A DNA stretch of 64,000 bases from an uncultured Bariatricus sp. (GTDB lineage Bacteria; Bacillota; Clostridia; Lachnospirales; Lachnospiraceae), in contig CAKRCD010000001.1 of NCBI GenBank assembly GCA_934307065.1, positions 124,001-188,000 on the forward strand, in the 5' to 3' direction. Positions 8,614 through 17,421 of this stretch are shown here, in pieces. The position numbers were made by a program, and so were the translations under genes. Each line of letters starts with the position of its first letter. The first letter of the stretch is position 1. The notes beneath the pieces are model-generated. The model saw only the letters and a program-made list of their open reading frames with translations. It did no database searches and had not been told where the DNA came from.

Positions 8614-8617
8614 GAAA

Positions 8618-9637
8618 ATGTCAGAATTATTAAAAGTAGAAAATCTGCATGTAAATTTTCATACCTATGCAGGCGAAGTGAAAGCTGTCCGAGGTGTAAG
8701 CTTTTCGTTAGAAAAGGGAGAGGTTCTTGCAATCGTAGGTGAATCAGGCTGTGGAAAAACAGTTACCTCGAAAGCAATCATGCGTTTATTAGACAGAACC
8801 TCCGGAGAGATAGAGAAAGAATCTGTAATCGAACTGTTTGGGAAAAATATGGTAACCATGTCAAAGCGGGAATTGAATAAAATACGCGGAAAAGATATCA
8901 GTATGATTTTTCAAGATTCCATGACATCTTTAAATCCTACCATGACGATTGGCAAACAAATCATGGAAAATATTCTGGTACATGAAAAAGTGGGAAAGCA
9001 AGAGGCAAAGAGAAGAGCCTTGGAGCTGTTGAAACTGGTGGAAATACCAAATGCAGAAGAACGTCTCAATAATTATCCGCATCAGATGTCAGGCGGTATG
9101 CGTCAAAGAGCTATGATTGCGGTTGCACTGGCTTGTAATCCTAAGGTGCTGATTGCGGATGAACCAACTACGGCTTTGGATGTTACCATCCAGGCACAGC
9201 TCATGGATTTATTGAAAAACATTCAGAAAAAGACAGAGATGGCTGTGATTCTGGTTACCCATGATCTGGGTGTAGTTGCTAATTTTGCAGACCGGGTACA
9301 GGTTATGTATGCCGGAGCTGTTATGGAGCGTGGGAGTGTACATGATATTTTTAAAGCACCCCGTCATCCATATACATGGGCATTGTTATCGTCTATGCCG
9401 GGAAGAATTCAGGAAAGCAAAAGTGAACTCTATGCTTTGCGTGGAACACCACCGGATTTACGACGTCCTATCAAGGGCTGTCCTTTTGCGGAACGATGTG
9501 AATACCGTATGAGCATCTGCCTCAAGGAAACACCAGAGGAATTTCCAGTAGGAGAAGGGCACAGTGCTGCCTGTTGGTTATGCCATCCCATGGCGCCAAA
9601 AGTAGAACCACCGAAAGGAATAGGAGGCGAAGGATAA
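8618..9637 (+). CDS. oppD: Oligopeptide ABC transporter ATP-binding protein OppD
   Basis: This 339-residue ATPase has Walker A GESGCGKT (41-48), signature MSGGM, Walker B VLIADEPTTALD and the switch His in VTHDLG. The C-terminal oligo_HPY extension (RHPYTWALL, then a cysteine group GCPFAERCEYRMSIC) marks peptide/nickel-type importers. Related OppD/DppD proteins carry a 4Fe-4S cluster at that cysteine group; here the cysteines are present. GGAGG precedes the ATG. It overlaps oppF by one base (TAATG). Confidence 0.94.
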   Translation: MSELLKVENLHVNFHTYAGEVKAVRGVSFSLEKGEVLAIVGESGCGKTVTSKAIMRLLDRTSGEIEKESVIELFGKNMVTMSKRELNKIRGKDISMIFQDSMTSLNPTMTIGKQIMENILVHEKVGKQEAKRRALELLKLVEIPNAEERLNNYPHQMSGGMRQRAMIAVALACNPKVLIADEPTTALDVTIQAQLMDLLKNIQKKTEMAVILVTHDLGVVANFADRVQVMYAGAVMERGSVHDIFKAPRHPYTWALLSSMPGRIQESKSELYALRGTPPDLRRPIKGCPFAERCEYRMSICLKETPEEFPVGEGHSAACWLCHPMAPKVEPPKGIGGEG

Positions 9638-10629
9638 TGTCGGAGCGAGAAATTTTGTACGAGGTAAAAGAGTTAAAACGCTATTTTACAAATAGAAAAG
9701 GAACAGTAAAAGCAGTAGATAATGTATCCTTCTGTATTTATAAGGGAGAAACCTTCAGTCTGGTAGGAGAATCCGGATGCGGCAAAACTACTTGTGGCAG
9801 AACCCTGTTGGGGGTATATCCAAAGACGGGAGGAAGCATCCTTTATCACGGAAAAGAAACAGAAAAACTAAGTCGCGAGGAACGGAGAACTTATCGTAAA
9901 AATAATCAGATGATTTTCCAGGATCCCTATTCCTGCCTAGATCCGCGAATGTCCATTGGAACTATTATAGAAGAAGGGATGAAAGTTCATTTTCCATACG
10001 ATGCAGATAAAAGAAATCAATTAGTAACCCAATTATTACATAGCGTTGGATTAGCTCCGGAGTTTGCTTCCAGGTTTCCACATGAATTATCCGGAGGACA
10101 GCGGCAGAGGGTAGGAATTGCCAGAGCACTTGCCATGGAGCCGGAGTTTATTGTATGTGATGAACCCATTGCTGCATTGGATGTTTCCATTCAGGCGCAA
10201 GTTATCAATCTTTTAATCCAATTACAGAAACAAATGCAATTAACGTATTTATTCATTTCCCATGATTTATCCATGGTACGGCATATTTCAGACCGGATTG
10301 GTGTTATGTACCTGGGCAGCCTGGTAGAGCTTTCGGATACTGCAGGTCTTTATGAACAACCGATGCATCCATATACGAAAGCATTATTGTCAGCAATTCC
10401 AAAAGCAGATCCGGATATAGACTGGGCAGCAGAACGTATTCCGCTCGGAGGAGAAGTGCCGAATCCATTGAACGCACCACAAGGATGTAAGTTTTGTAAG
10501 CGTTGTCCTTATGCAACCGAAATATGTGAAAAGATATCTCCGGAGTTAAGGGAAATGCAGCCAGGTCATTTTGTTGCCTGTCACAGGACGGAAGAAATAA
10601 ACGGAACAACAATGGAACTGGGAATCTAA
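9637..10629 (+). CDS. oppF: Oligopeptide ABC transporter ATP-binding protein OppF
   Basis: This 330-residue second ATPase of the importer has Walker A GESGCGKT (44-51), signature ELSGGQRQRVGIARAL, Walker B FIVCDEPIAALD and a C-terminal oligo_HPY segment (MHPYTKALLSAIP) with cysteines in GCKFCKRCPYATEIC. ATG at 9637 is chosen because AGGAGG lies 9 nt upstream and the start overlaps the oppD stop as TAATG. A longer in-frame start at 9574 would lie inside oppD without a ribosome site. It completes oppABCDF. Confidence 0.94.
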   Translation: MSEREILYEVKELKRYFTNRKGTVKAVDNVSFCIYKGETFSLVGESGCGKTTCGRTLLGVYPKTGGSILYHGKETEKLSREERRTYRKNNQMIFQDPYSCLDPRMSIGTIIEEGMKVHFPYDADKRNQLVTQLLHSVGLAPEFASRFPHELSGGQRQRVGIARALAMEPEFIVCDEPIAALDVSIQAQVINLLIQLQKQMQLTYLFISHDLSMVRHISDRIGVMYLGSLVELSDTAGLYEQPMHPYTKALLSAIPKADPDIDWAAERIPLGGEVPNPLNAPQGCKFCKRCPYATEICEKISPELREMQPGHFVACHRTEEINGTTMELGI

Positions 10630-10662
10630 ACGTGAATGAACAGAAAGAAAGAGGAAGACACT

Positions 10663-11418
10663 ATGGGATATTTCATTAGTGAATTAACATATGAGGAACT
10701 TGCTCCATTATTAACGGAAGAAGCAGTAATTGTACTGCCCATTGGCGGAGGCTCCAAGGAACATGGGAACCATCTGCCAATGGGAACGGATTATTTTGTT
10801 ACGGACTATGTAGCACAGGAAGTAACGAAACGATGTGATGTATTAACATTACCTACATTGCCATATGCTTATTTTCCGGCATTTGTTAAATGGAAAGGCT
10901 CGGTAAGCATCGAACATAAACACTTTACAGATTATGTACAGGATATTTTATTAAGTTTTGTTCGATTCGGTGTGCGAAAATTTTTGATTATTGATGGCGG
11001 AGTATCTACTCATCCCCCGCTTTGTCTGCTGGCAAGAGATTTGGATAACAGTCACAATGTAAAAGTGGCAGTTTCTGATATCCGTGGGCTGGCTGCCGAA
11101 ACAGAAAGTGAACTTTGCACGCAGAAACAAGGCGGACATGGTGATGAAAGTGAAACATCTACGATGTTATATCTGCATGAAAATCTGGTACATATGGATA
11201 AGGCAGTGGAAGAATATTCGGAGGAATTTCCAAATACGATAGTAAATGGACACAGAAAAATTTATTTTTCCAGCCGGATGAATACTCTTAATGGGATTAA
11301 TGGAAACAGCACTCTGGCTACGAAAGAAAAAGGAGAAAAAATTCTTCAGGCTATGGTAGACAGTATTTGTGACTTTTTGAATGAATATATACCATGGATG
11401 CCCGAAGCAGATGACTAA
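10663..11418 (+). CDS. Creatininase-family metal-dependent amidohydrolase
   Basis: This 251-residue protein shows the creatininase family pattern. The N-terminal metal motif PIGGGSKEHGNHLPMGTD carries the usual Glu, His and Asp ligands. A second conserved segment, GHGDESETSTML, carries the catalytic Glu. The family opens cyclic amides or cuts amide bonds (creatininase, MftE, formamide hydrolases, inosose hydrolases). Start at ATG 10663 is supported by AAGAGG 8 nt upstream; the in-frame ATG at 10636 lacks one. Its place between oppF and an aminotransferase suggests it acts on the imported compound. True creatinine use is not indicated by the neighbours, since I see no creatinase. Confidence 0.88.
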   Translation: MGYFISELTYEELAPLLTEEAVIVLPIGGGSKEHGNHLPMGTDYFVTDYVAQEVTKRCDVLTLPTLPYAYFPAFVKWKGSVSIEHKHFTDYVQDILLSFVRFGVRKFLIIDGGVSTHPPLCLLARDLDNSHNVKVAVSDIRGLAAETESELCTQKQGGHGDESETSTMLYLHENLVHMDKAVEEYSEEFPNTIVNGHRKIYFSSRMNTLNGINGNSTLATKEKGEKILQAMVDSICDFLNEYIPWMPEADD

Positions 11419-11427
11419 GGAGGGACT

Positions 11428-12669
11428 ATGGAAGAAGAGAAAAAAACATATGAAACCTTCGATTTGCTTTCACCACTGACAGTAAAAAATACTTTTTCCT
11501 GCGTTCGGGCAGAGGGATGTGTATATGAAACAGATGAAGGAAAAAAATTGGTTAATATGAACGAGATGCGGGTCGTTCTTGGGCAGAAAAATAGAAATTT
11601 TGAAAGTGCAATGACAGCCGCCATCAATGGAATTACAGCACCGAAAGGTGGAATCCCTGAGAATAGATTAAAATTATACCGTTATTTTGACACAACAACA
11701 CAAGGAGCATTTTCAGCGGTGCATTTAGTATCTTCCGGTTCAGAAGCTACCGAGTGGGCAGTACGCCTTGCGAAAAAAATAACCGGGAAATCCGAAGTTT
11801 TATCTTTCTGGAACAGCATCCATGGACGTACTTATCTAAGCGCATCTATGTCAGGACTTCCAAAAAGAAAAACCGGCCATGGGATACTGGCACCGGGGAT
11901 AGTGTTTCTTCCTTATCCTAATTGTGTGCATTGTCCGGTTGGAAAAAAATGTGAAAACTGTGGATTTGCCTGTCTGGAAATGGCAAAGCGAATCTATCGT
12001 TATTCATCAGCGCAGGAAGCTGCTGCCGTGATTCTGGAGCCTTATCAGGGAAATGGCATTGTGATTCCTCCGAAAGGGTATCTTTCAAAATTGCAGGAGT
12101 GGGCAAAGAGTGAAGGAATGCTGGTGATTGTAGATGAAGTACAAAGCGGCATGGGACGCACTGGATGGATGTATTACTATCAGCAGGAGGGTCTGGAACC
12201 GGATATGCTTCTGCTTGGAAAAGCTCTTGGAAATGGACTTCATATGGCTGCTATTTTGATGAAGGAACGTCCGGAAAAAGAAGCACTCTATGCAGTATCG
12301 GGTGGATCAGGCGATGACCCGCTGGCATGTGCTGCAGCCTGCCAGGTATTCGAAGAATTAGAAAATGGACTCCTTGTGCATATTGGCGAAGTAGGAACGA
12401 TACTGAACCAAGGATTAAAGGAGCTGGAAAACAGTCCACTTGTTTTAGAATGCAGAGGTGTGGGACTTGCTGCAGCAATGGAGTTTCTGGACAAAGCGGT
12501 CTGTACCCGTGCAGTTATAATGTTGGAAGAACAGGGATATCTTGTGGGGCAATCAGAAAATGTTCTTTACTTAAAGCCGCCTTATGTAATTACTGAGGAA
12601 CAGATTCGTGGATTTTTAAGTACGCTTGGAAATATACTGAAAAAACTCGAAATGGAAAAAGGGGAGTAA
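11428..12669 (+). CDS. Class III (PLP-dependent) aminotransferase
   Basis: This 413-residue fold-type I PLP enzyme has phosphate-binding SSGSEATEWA, the DEVQSGMGRTG motif whose Asp contacts the pyridine nitrogen, and LGKALGNGLHMAA with Lys265 as the Schiff-base lysine. The group covers 4-aminobutyrate, ornithine, 2,2-dialkylglycine and similar omega-aminotransferases. It carries a five-cysteine insertion (CVHCPVGKKCENCGFAC, residues ~171-187), an expanded form of the C-x2-C-P motif seen in some GABA/dialkylglycine-type members. It follows the creatininase gene by 9 nt with AGGAGG before ATG, so the two steps are probably linked: amide opening, then transamination. Substrate unknown. Confidence 0.88.
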   Translation: MEEEKKTYETFDLLSPLTVKNTFSCVRAEGCVYETDEGKKLVNMNEMRVVLGQKNRNFESAMTAAINGITAPKGGIPENRLKLYRYFDTTTQGAFSAVHLVSSGSEATEWAVRLAKKITGKSEVLSFWNSIHGRTYLSASMSGLPKRKTGHGILAPGIVFLPYPNCVHCPVGKKCENCGFACLEMAKRIYRYSSAQEAAAVILEPYQGNGIVIPPKGYLSKLQEWAKSEGMLVIVDEVQSGMGRTGWMYYYQQEGLEPDMLLLGKALGNGLHMAAILMKERPEKEALYAVSGGSGDDPLACAAACQVFEELENGLLVHIGEVGTILNQGLKELENSPLVLECRGVGLAAAMEFLDKAVCTRAVIMLEEQGYLVGQSENVLYLKPPYVITEEQIRGFLSTLGNILKKLEMEKGE

Positions 12670-12701
12670 TAGGCCTTTAAAGTTTGGAAAACAGGGAAAA
12701 T

Positions 12702-12730
12702 TTGACATTTTTTTGACTGTTTGTTATCTT
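12702..12730 (+). promoter_or_regulatory. Promoter of the GntR regulator
   Basis: TTGACA (12702-12707), 17-bp spacer, TATCTT (12725-12730), about 33 nt before the gntR start. The regulator can therefore be expressed apart from the upstream operon. Confidence 0.7.
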
Positions 12731-12763
12731 TAAAGAAAGGTATGTTCCGGAGAGGAGAAACAA

Positions 12764-13504
12764 ATGATTGATAAGAATGTAATTACACCGTTATATATGC
12801 AAGTGGCAAATGAATTGCGAAAAGAAGTACTGTCTGGAGAATACGGCGAGAATGGCTGTATTGGAACACACACACAGCTGGCAGAGCGTTTTGGTGTCAG
12901 TATGATTACGATTCGCAAGGCGGTTCAGATTCTGGAAAAAGAAGGTATGGTCGAAATTCTTCAAGGTAAAGGCACTTTTGTCCGAAGAAGTACATTGGTG
13001 GATCCATTGGAAAAACTGACCGGAATCAGCAACATGATGTTGAGTCTTGATATGGAACATCAGGTGCTTGTCCCAATTTTAGAATTGCGGGAGACTCCGA
13101 ATTGGATAGATTCTGATGTACGTGAAGAATTAGGAGAAAAGTCGCTTTTCATCCGCAGAATTATTTGCCTGAAAGGAGTTCCCATAGCAGATGCAGATAT
13201 GTATCTACCGGGAAAATATGCTTCGCATTTCACGAAAGAAGAGGTAGAAAACAGCACTGTTTATCAAATTTATCAGTCTAATTTAGGAATCCAGTTAGGA
13301 CGTGGACGTCAGGTAATCCGTGCTGCAGGCGCAGATAAGGAACTGGCACAGAACCTCGAAATTGTAGAAAACAGTCCGGTGCTTCAGATTATCAGAAAAT
13401 CATATGATAATACGGGAAACCTTATCGAATATATGATTCTGAGTTATGAAGCCGGAAAATATTGTTTTGAAGTTGAGATGGATTTGGATCCGGGTAAAAT
13501 ATAA
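12764..13504 (+). CDS. GntR-family (HutC subfamily) transcriptional regulator
   Basis: This 246-residue regulator has an N-terminal winged helix-turn-helix (residues ~8-75: LRKEVLSGEYGENGCIGTHT, then FGVSMITIRKAVQILEKEGM). A UTRA ligand-sensing domain (about 95-235) contains the typical FIRRIICLKGVPIADADMY strand. HutC-type regulators bind a catabolic intermediate and release a palindromic operator. GGAGA precedes ATG. Placed right after the opp-creatininase-aminotransferase genes with its own promoter, it is the obvious candidate to control them, perhaps at the repeats at 4135-4164. Confidence 0.9.
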   Translation: MIDKNVITPLYMQVANELRKEVLSGEYGENGCIGTHTQLAERFGVSMITIRKAVQILEKEGMVEILQGKGTFVRRSTLVDPLEKLTGISNMMLSLDMEHQVLVPILELRETPNWIDSDVREELGEKSLFIRRIICLKGVPIADADMYLPGKYASHFTKEEVENSTVYQIYQSNLGIQLGRGRQVIRAAGADKELAQNLEIVENSPVLQIIRKSYDNTGNLIEYMILSYEAGKYCFEVEMDLDPGKI

Positions 13505-13540
13505 GCGTACTGTTTCATCCCTGATAAAAGGAGGGTCCTT

Positions 13541-14962
13541 ATGTTAGATAACGATTCACAAGTCTTGTATCCTTATGTCTGGGAACGGGAAGAGGATCAG
13601 GAAAAGATACAGAAATTTACGGAAAATTATAAATTATTTTTAAATACATGCAAGACAGAAAGAGAAAGTGCAGCAAAAATTGCAGCACTTGCCCACGATG
13701 CGGGGTTTAAGAATCTGGATGATTGTATTGCAGATGGGAAAAAATTGAAAAAAGGTGATAAGATTTATGCTATCAGGAGAAATAAGGCTGCAGCATTATT
13801 TGTAATTGGCGAACGTCCGCTAAAGGATGGCCTCCACCTGATTGCAGCTCATATCGATTCGCCGCGTCTGGATGTCCGGGCAAATCCGCTATATGAGAAT
13901 GAAGGAATTTCTCTCTTTAAAACACATTACTATGGTGGAATCAAGAAATACCAATGGGCAACCATTCCATTGGCACTTCATGGAATTGTAGTGAAAAAGA
14001 ATGGAGAGCGCATAAAGGTTGTAATCGGAGAAGAAGAAAATGACCCTGTGTTTTATATCAGTGATCTCCCCAAGCATTTGTCTGCAGAACAATCGAAGAA
14101 AACCATGGCTGAGGGCATAATGGGAGAAGATTTGAATATTATTGTCGGTTCGATTCCTTTGTCTGAAGATGGTAAAAAAGCGGGACAGATAAGAAAAAAC
14201 ATTTTACGGTTGCTGAAAGAACGATATAGCATTTCCGAAAAGGATTTTACCAGTGCAGAGCTGGAAATTGTCCCTGCTGGGAAAGCTCGTGATGTAGGAT
14301 TTGATCGCAGTATGATTGCGTCTTATGGGCATGATGACCGTATTTGCAGTTATACCGCACTTATGGGGCTCTTAGACTCAGAACAACATCCATTTACCGG
14401 AGGAGTTCTGTTTGTGGATAAAGAAGAAGTGGGAAATCCGGGTGGATGTGGTATGGATTCTCATTACATGGAGAATCTGATTTCTAAAATTGTTTCACTT
14501 ACAGAAGAGACAGGTCCTATGACACTGCGTCTCGCGCTGGAAAATTCGAAAATGCTCTCGGCAGATGTGGGAATTGCATATGACTCTAGTTATCCGGAAG
14601 CATTTGAACCATCAAATACAGCCAGACTAGGACGAGGACCTGCGATTGTCAAATATGCCGGACATATGGGTAAAAAAGGCTGTAATGATGCCAGTGCAGA
14701 ATATTTGGCGATGATTCGTGATATATTTGATAATGCCGATGTTTACTGGCAGACCGGTGAATATGGGAAAATTGATTTTGGAGGCGGTGGAACCATAGCT
14801 CCATTTGCCGCGTCTTATGGAATGGAAGTGGTAGACTGTGGTGTAGTACTTTTAAGTATGCACGCACCATACGAACTGGCAAGTAAGGCAGATATCTACG
14901 AAACATACCGGGCATACCGGGCATTTCTGGAAAGTGGATTCGAGTTGAGACAATATATGTAA
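13541..14962 (+). CDS. M18-family aminopeptidase (aspartyl/leucyl aminopeptidase)
   Basis: This 473-residue zinc aminopeptidase of the M18 family has metal and catalytic segments LIAAHIDSPRLD (His104), VDKEEVGNPGG and SADVGIAYDSSYP. The family forms large dodecameric cytosolic complexes that trim N-terminal residues, often Asp/Glu or Leu, from small peptides. AAAGGAGG precedes ATG. It lies 36 nt after gntR with no terminator between, so it probably belongs to the same peptide-use block. Near the C-terminus a 9-bp unit is repeated in tandem (YRAYRA), a harmless in-frame duplication. It ends before a clear terminator. Confidence 0.92.
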   Translation: MLDNDSQVLYPYVWEREEDQEKIQKFTENYKLFLNTCKTERESAAKIAALAHDAGFKNLDDCIADGKKLKKGDKIYAIRRNKAAALFVIGERPLKDGLHLIAAHIDSPRLDVRANPLYENEGISLFKTHYYGGIKKYQWATIPLALHGIVVKKNGERIKVVIGEEENDPVFYISDLPKHLSAEQSKKTMAEGIMGEDLNIIVGSIPLSEDGKKAGQIRKNILRLLKERYSISEKDFTSAELEIVPAGKARDVGFDRSMIASYGHDDRICSYTALMGLLDSEQHPFTGGVLFVDKEEVGNPGGCGMDSHYMENLISKIVSLTEETGPMTLRLALENSKMLSADVGIAYDSSYPEAFEPSNTARLGRGPAIVKYAGHMGKKGCNDASAEYLAMIRDIFDNADVYWQTGEYGKIDFGGGGTIAPFAASYGMEVVDCGVVLLSMHAPYELASKADIYETYRAYRAFLESGFELRQYM

Positions 14963-14990
14963 TTGTCTGACAAACAAAATATATGTAGAT

Positions 14991-15026
14991 AAAACCGTTA
15001 AAGGCACCATTCTTTAACGGTTTTTT
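14991..15026. terminator. Bidirectional intrinsic terminator
   Basis: A 13-bp perfect stem (14991-15003 with 15012-15024) has an 8-nt loop, with an A-run on one side and a T-run on the other. It lies between the convergent aminopeptidase and ABC permease genes. Confidence 0.9.
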
Positions 15027-15041
15027 AGATAGTTATGAGTT

Positions 15042-15839
15042 CTATTTTCTCTTTAAATAAAACGTTTCTATAGCACCAATCATACCGTAAAGTCCCATGG
15101 CGATGATACAGAGAATGCAGATAGACATCAGCAGCCAGTCAAGCTTGAACACCTGGCTTCCATAGATAATCAGGTATCCCAATCCTTCCCGTCCACCGAT
15201 AAATTCACCAATTACAACCCCTACAAGACATAATCCGATATTGACTTTCATGGTGCTGATAATTGCAGGGATATTTCCAGGCAGAATCACTTTTGTAAGT
15301 ACGTGAAATTTGGTTCCCTGTAAGGTATAAATCAGGGTAAATTTTTCTTCATCCACATTTTTAAAACAGGTATATAAGGTCAGAATACTTCCGAAAATCG
15401 CCACGGACATACCGGCAATAATAATGGTAGTCTTGGTAGCACCAAACCAGACAATCAGAAGCGGTGCAAGCGCGGATTTTGGCAGGCTGTTAAGTACAAC
15501 AAGGTAAGGCTCCAGTATTTCCGACAGAGAGTTACACATCCATAATAAAACAGCTACAAAAATACTGAAAAAGATCACGAAAATAAAGCTTACCAGTGTC
15601 TCATAAAGGGTTACTCCCACATGAACAAAAATACTTCTGTCCAGTACCATTTGCCAGAAGCAGCGTATGATACGTGATGGACTGCTGAAAATAAAAGAAT
15701 CTACGATTCCGGCATTTGTGGAGTATTCCCAGAAGAACAAGAAGCCAATCAGAAGCAGGAAACGACAGATGCATATGAATATTCTATGGTGTTTGCATTT
15801 CCGCAGGTAAGCCAATTGATTTGCAGAACAGTTATTCAC
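15042..15839 (-). CDS. NitT/TauT-type ABC transporter permease
   Basis: This 265-residue BPD_transp_1 permease has about six helices and the coupling-loop region with LQGTKFHVLTKVILPGNIP, followed by the family pattern INIGLCLVG-like (VNIGLCLVGVVIGEFIGG). This fits SsuC/TauC/ThiX-like permeases that import nitrate, sulfonates, or thiamine and riboflavin precursors. The start is a GTG at 15839 with AAGGAG 10 nt upstream. It overlaps the ATPase stop by 8 nt, so translation is coupled. No substrate-binding protein gene is present nearby, so the substrate cannot be assigned. Confidence 0.85.
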   Translation of the reverse strand: MNNCSANQLAYLRKCKHHRIFICICRFLLLIGFLFFWEYSTNAGIVDSFIFSSPSRIIRCFWQMVLDRSIFVHVGVTLYETLVSFIFVIFFSIFVAVLLWMCNSLSEILEPYLVVLNSLPKSALAPLLIVWFGATKTTIIIAGMSVAIFGSILTLYTCFKNVDEEKFTLIYTLQGTKFHVLTKVILPGNIPAIISTMKVNIGLCLVGVVIGEFIGGREGLGYLIIYGSQVFKLDWLLMSICILCIIAMGLYGMIGAIETFYLKRK

Positions 15840-16599
15840 TATGATTCAGCTCCTTCCAAATAAGATTGAAATAGGTTTTAAATTCCGGTGCATTTCTGCG
15901 CTCCAACGGGGAAAGTTCCGGATGGGAAAAGGTAATCCGGACGGTCTGGTGTACGGTGGCAGGACGTTCACTTAATATAATAATGCGGTCAGCCAGACTG
16001 ATTGCTTCTGATAAGTCGTGGGTTACCAGAAGGGCTGATTTCTTCTCATTTCGGATTATTTTTCCGATATCATCACTGACAGTAAGCCGTGTCTGATAAT
16101 CCAGTGCAGAAAAAGGTTCGTCTAAAAGCAGAATGTCCGGATTCAAAACCAAAGTACGAATCAGTGCTGCTCTCTGACGCATGCCACCGGATAACTCAGA
16201 TGGCCGGGAATATGCAAACGATTTTAACCCATAGGCCGATAATAAATGCCAGACTCTTGCTTTATTTTCAGAAGTCAGTTTATGCTGAATCTCAAGACCA
16301 AGTATAATATTTGCATAAATATTGCGCCATTCCAGTAGTTCATCTCTTTGCAGCATATAGCCAAGAACCGCACTCCCGCCGGGAGTGATATTGCCACGAT
16401 ATGTGATAAGCCCTGCTTCCGGTTTTAACAGACCGGCAATCAAATGGAGCAGGGTTGATTTTCCACAGCCGGAAGGACCTACAATGGCAATAAATTCTCC
16501 CTCGTTTACTGCAAAGGATACTTGTTTTAAGGCAAGTGTTTCGCCCTCATTGGTGTGGTAGGAAAAATCAATATTTTTTACTTCTAATATAGAATCCAC
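15832..16599 (-). CDS. NitT/TauT-type ABC transporter ATP-binding protein
   Basis: This 255-residue ATPase has Walker A GPSGCGKST, signature ELSGGMRQRAALIRTL, Walker B ILLLDEPFSALD and VTHDLSEAISLADR, typical of SsuB/TauB/ThiZ-like subunits. I place the start at GTG 16599 because GGAGG lies 6 nt upstream. An in-frame ATG 30 nt earlier lies upstream of that site and has no ribosome site of its own. First gene of a two-gene unit with the permease. The intergenic region upstream is shared with queH; I see no strong promoter on this strand. Confidence 0.87.
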   Translation of the reverse strand: MDSILEVKNIDFSYHTNEGETLALKQVSFAVNEGEFIAIVGPSGCGKSTLLHLIAGLLKPEAGLITYRGNITPGGSAVLGYMLQRDELLEWRNIYANIILGLEIQHKLTSENKARVWHLLSAYGLKSFAYSRPSELSGGMRQRAALIRTLVLNPDILLLDEPFSALDYQTRLTVSDDIGKIIRNEKKSALLVTHDLSEAISLADRIIILSERPATVHQTVRITFSHPELSPLERRNAPEFKTYFNLIWKELNHSE

Positions 16600-16680
16600 A
16601 GGAGTCCTCCAACAGATAACATGAATCATAATTTGCTATTATCTTATGAAAATACGGCAGTGGTAGTGCGGGAAAGACAG

Positions 16681-16709
16681 TTGTTATTTCGGACAAAATT
16701 TACTATAAT
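16681..16709 (+). promoter_or_regulatory. Promoter of queH
   Basis: TTGTTA (16681-16686), 17-bp spacer, perfect TATAAT (16704-16709); the start codon lies 30 nt downstream of the -10. Confidence 0.7.
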
Positions 16710-16739
16710 TACATACAGAAAGAAAAAAGAGGTGAGTTT

Positions 16740-17387
16740 TTGATTCGAAATTATCAAAAAGAACTGGAAAAGAAACTTGTGCAGTTAGAGAAAACCGGCA
16801 GTGTACCGATCCTTTTACTCCACAGTTGCTGTGCACCGTGTAGCAGTTATGTTCTGGAATATTTGTCAGAATATTTTTCAATAACGGTATTTTACTATAA
16901 TCCGAATATTTTTCCGGAAGAAGAATTTATAAAGCGGATTCAAGAACAGGATATGCTGATTCAGAAACTTCCGGTAAAACATGAAATCAAGTTGATTGCG
17001 GGAAATTATGACAGTGAAAGATTTTACGAGATGGCCAAAGGACTGGAACAGGTGCCGGAGGGAGGCGAACGCTGCTTCAAATGTTATGAATTACGGCTTC
17101 GGAAAACCGCAGAACTGGCAAAGGCAGGAGGCTATGATTATTTCACAACGACCTTAAGTATCAGTCCGCTGAAAAATGCGCAGAAGCTCAATGAAATCGG
17201 AGAACGGCTGGCAGAGGAGTACGGTCTGCAATATCTCTGTTCCGATTTTAAAAAGAAAAACGGTTACAAACGTTCCACCGAGTTATCCAGAGAATATGGC
17301 TTATATCGTCAGGATTATTGTGGGTGTGTTTATTCGAAAATAGAACGGGAAAAGCAAAAACAAAATAAACAGGAAGTTGGTTTATAA
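16740..17387 (+). CDS. queH: Epoxyqueuosine reductase QueH
   Basis: This 215-residue protein of the former DUF208 family performs the last step of queuosine tRNA modification, reducing epoxyqueuosine to queuosine without cobalamin. It stands in for QueG. Seen: HSCCAPCSSYV near the N-terminus (Cys30, Cys31, Cys34), the C-F-K-C pair (ERCFKCYELR) and a C-terminal YCGC, the cysteines that bind the iron-sulfur cluster and adjacent metal site. The start is a TTG at 16740 with GAGGTG 5 nt upstream; no ATG fits. No other queuosine genes are in the window. Confidence 0.92.
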   Translation: MIRNYQKELEKKLVQLEKTGSVPILLLHSCCAPCSSYVLEYLSEYFSITVFYYNPNIFPEEEFIKRIQEQDMLIQKLPVKHEIKLIAGNYDSERFYEMAKGLEQVPEGGERCFKCYELRLRKTAELAKAGGYDYFTTTLSISPLKNAQKLNEIGERLAEEYGLQYLCSDFKKKNGYKRSTELSREYGLYRQDYCGCVYSKIEREKQKQNKQEVGL

Positions 17388-17391
17388 AAAC

Positions 17392-17421
17392 TTTACAGAG
17401 ATGACATTTCTGTGCTACACT
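17392..17421 (+). promoter_or_regulatory. Promoter of argH
   Basis: TTTACA (17392-17397), 18-bp spacer, TACACT (17416-17421). It leaves a leader of about 120 nt before argH. I see no T-box GGTGGNACCGCG element and no clear ArgR palindrome in that leader. Confidence 0.55.

Noticed and set aside
14900..14930. Short tandem repeat near the end of the M18 aminopeptidase
   Set aside because: Only two 9-bp copies in frame; ordinary slippage, not a regulatory or mobile feature.
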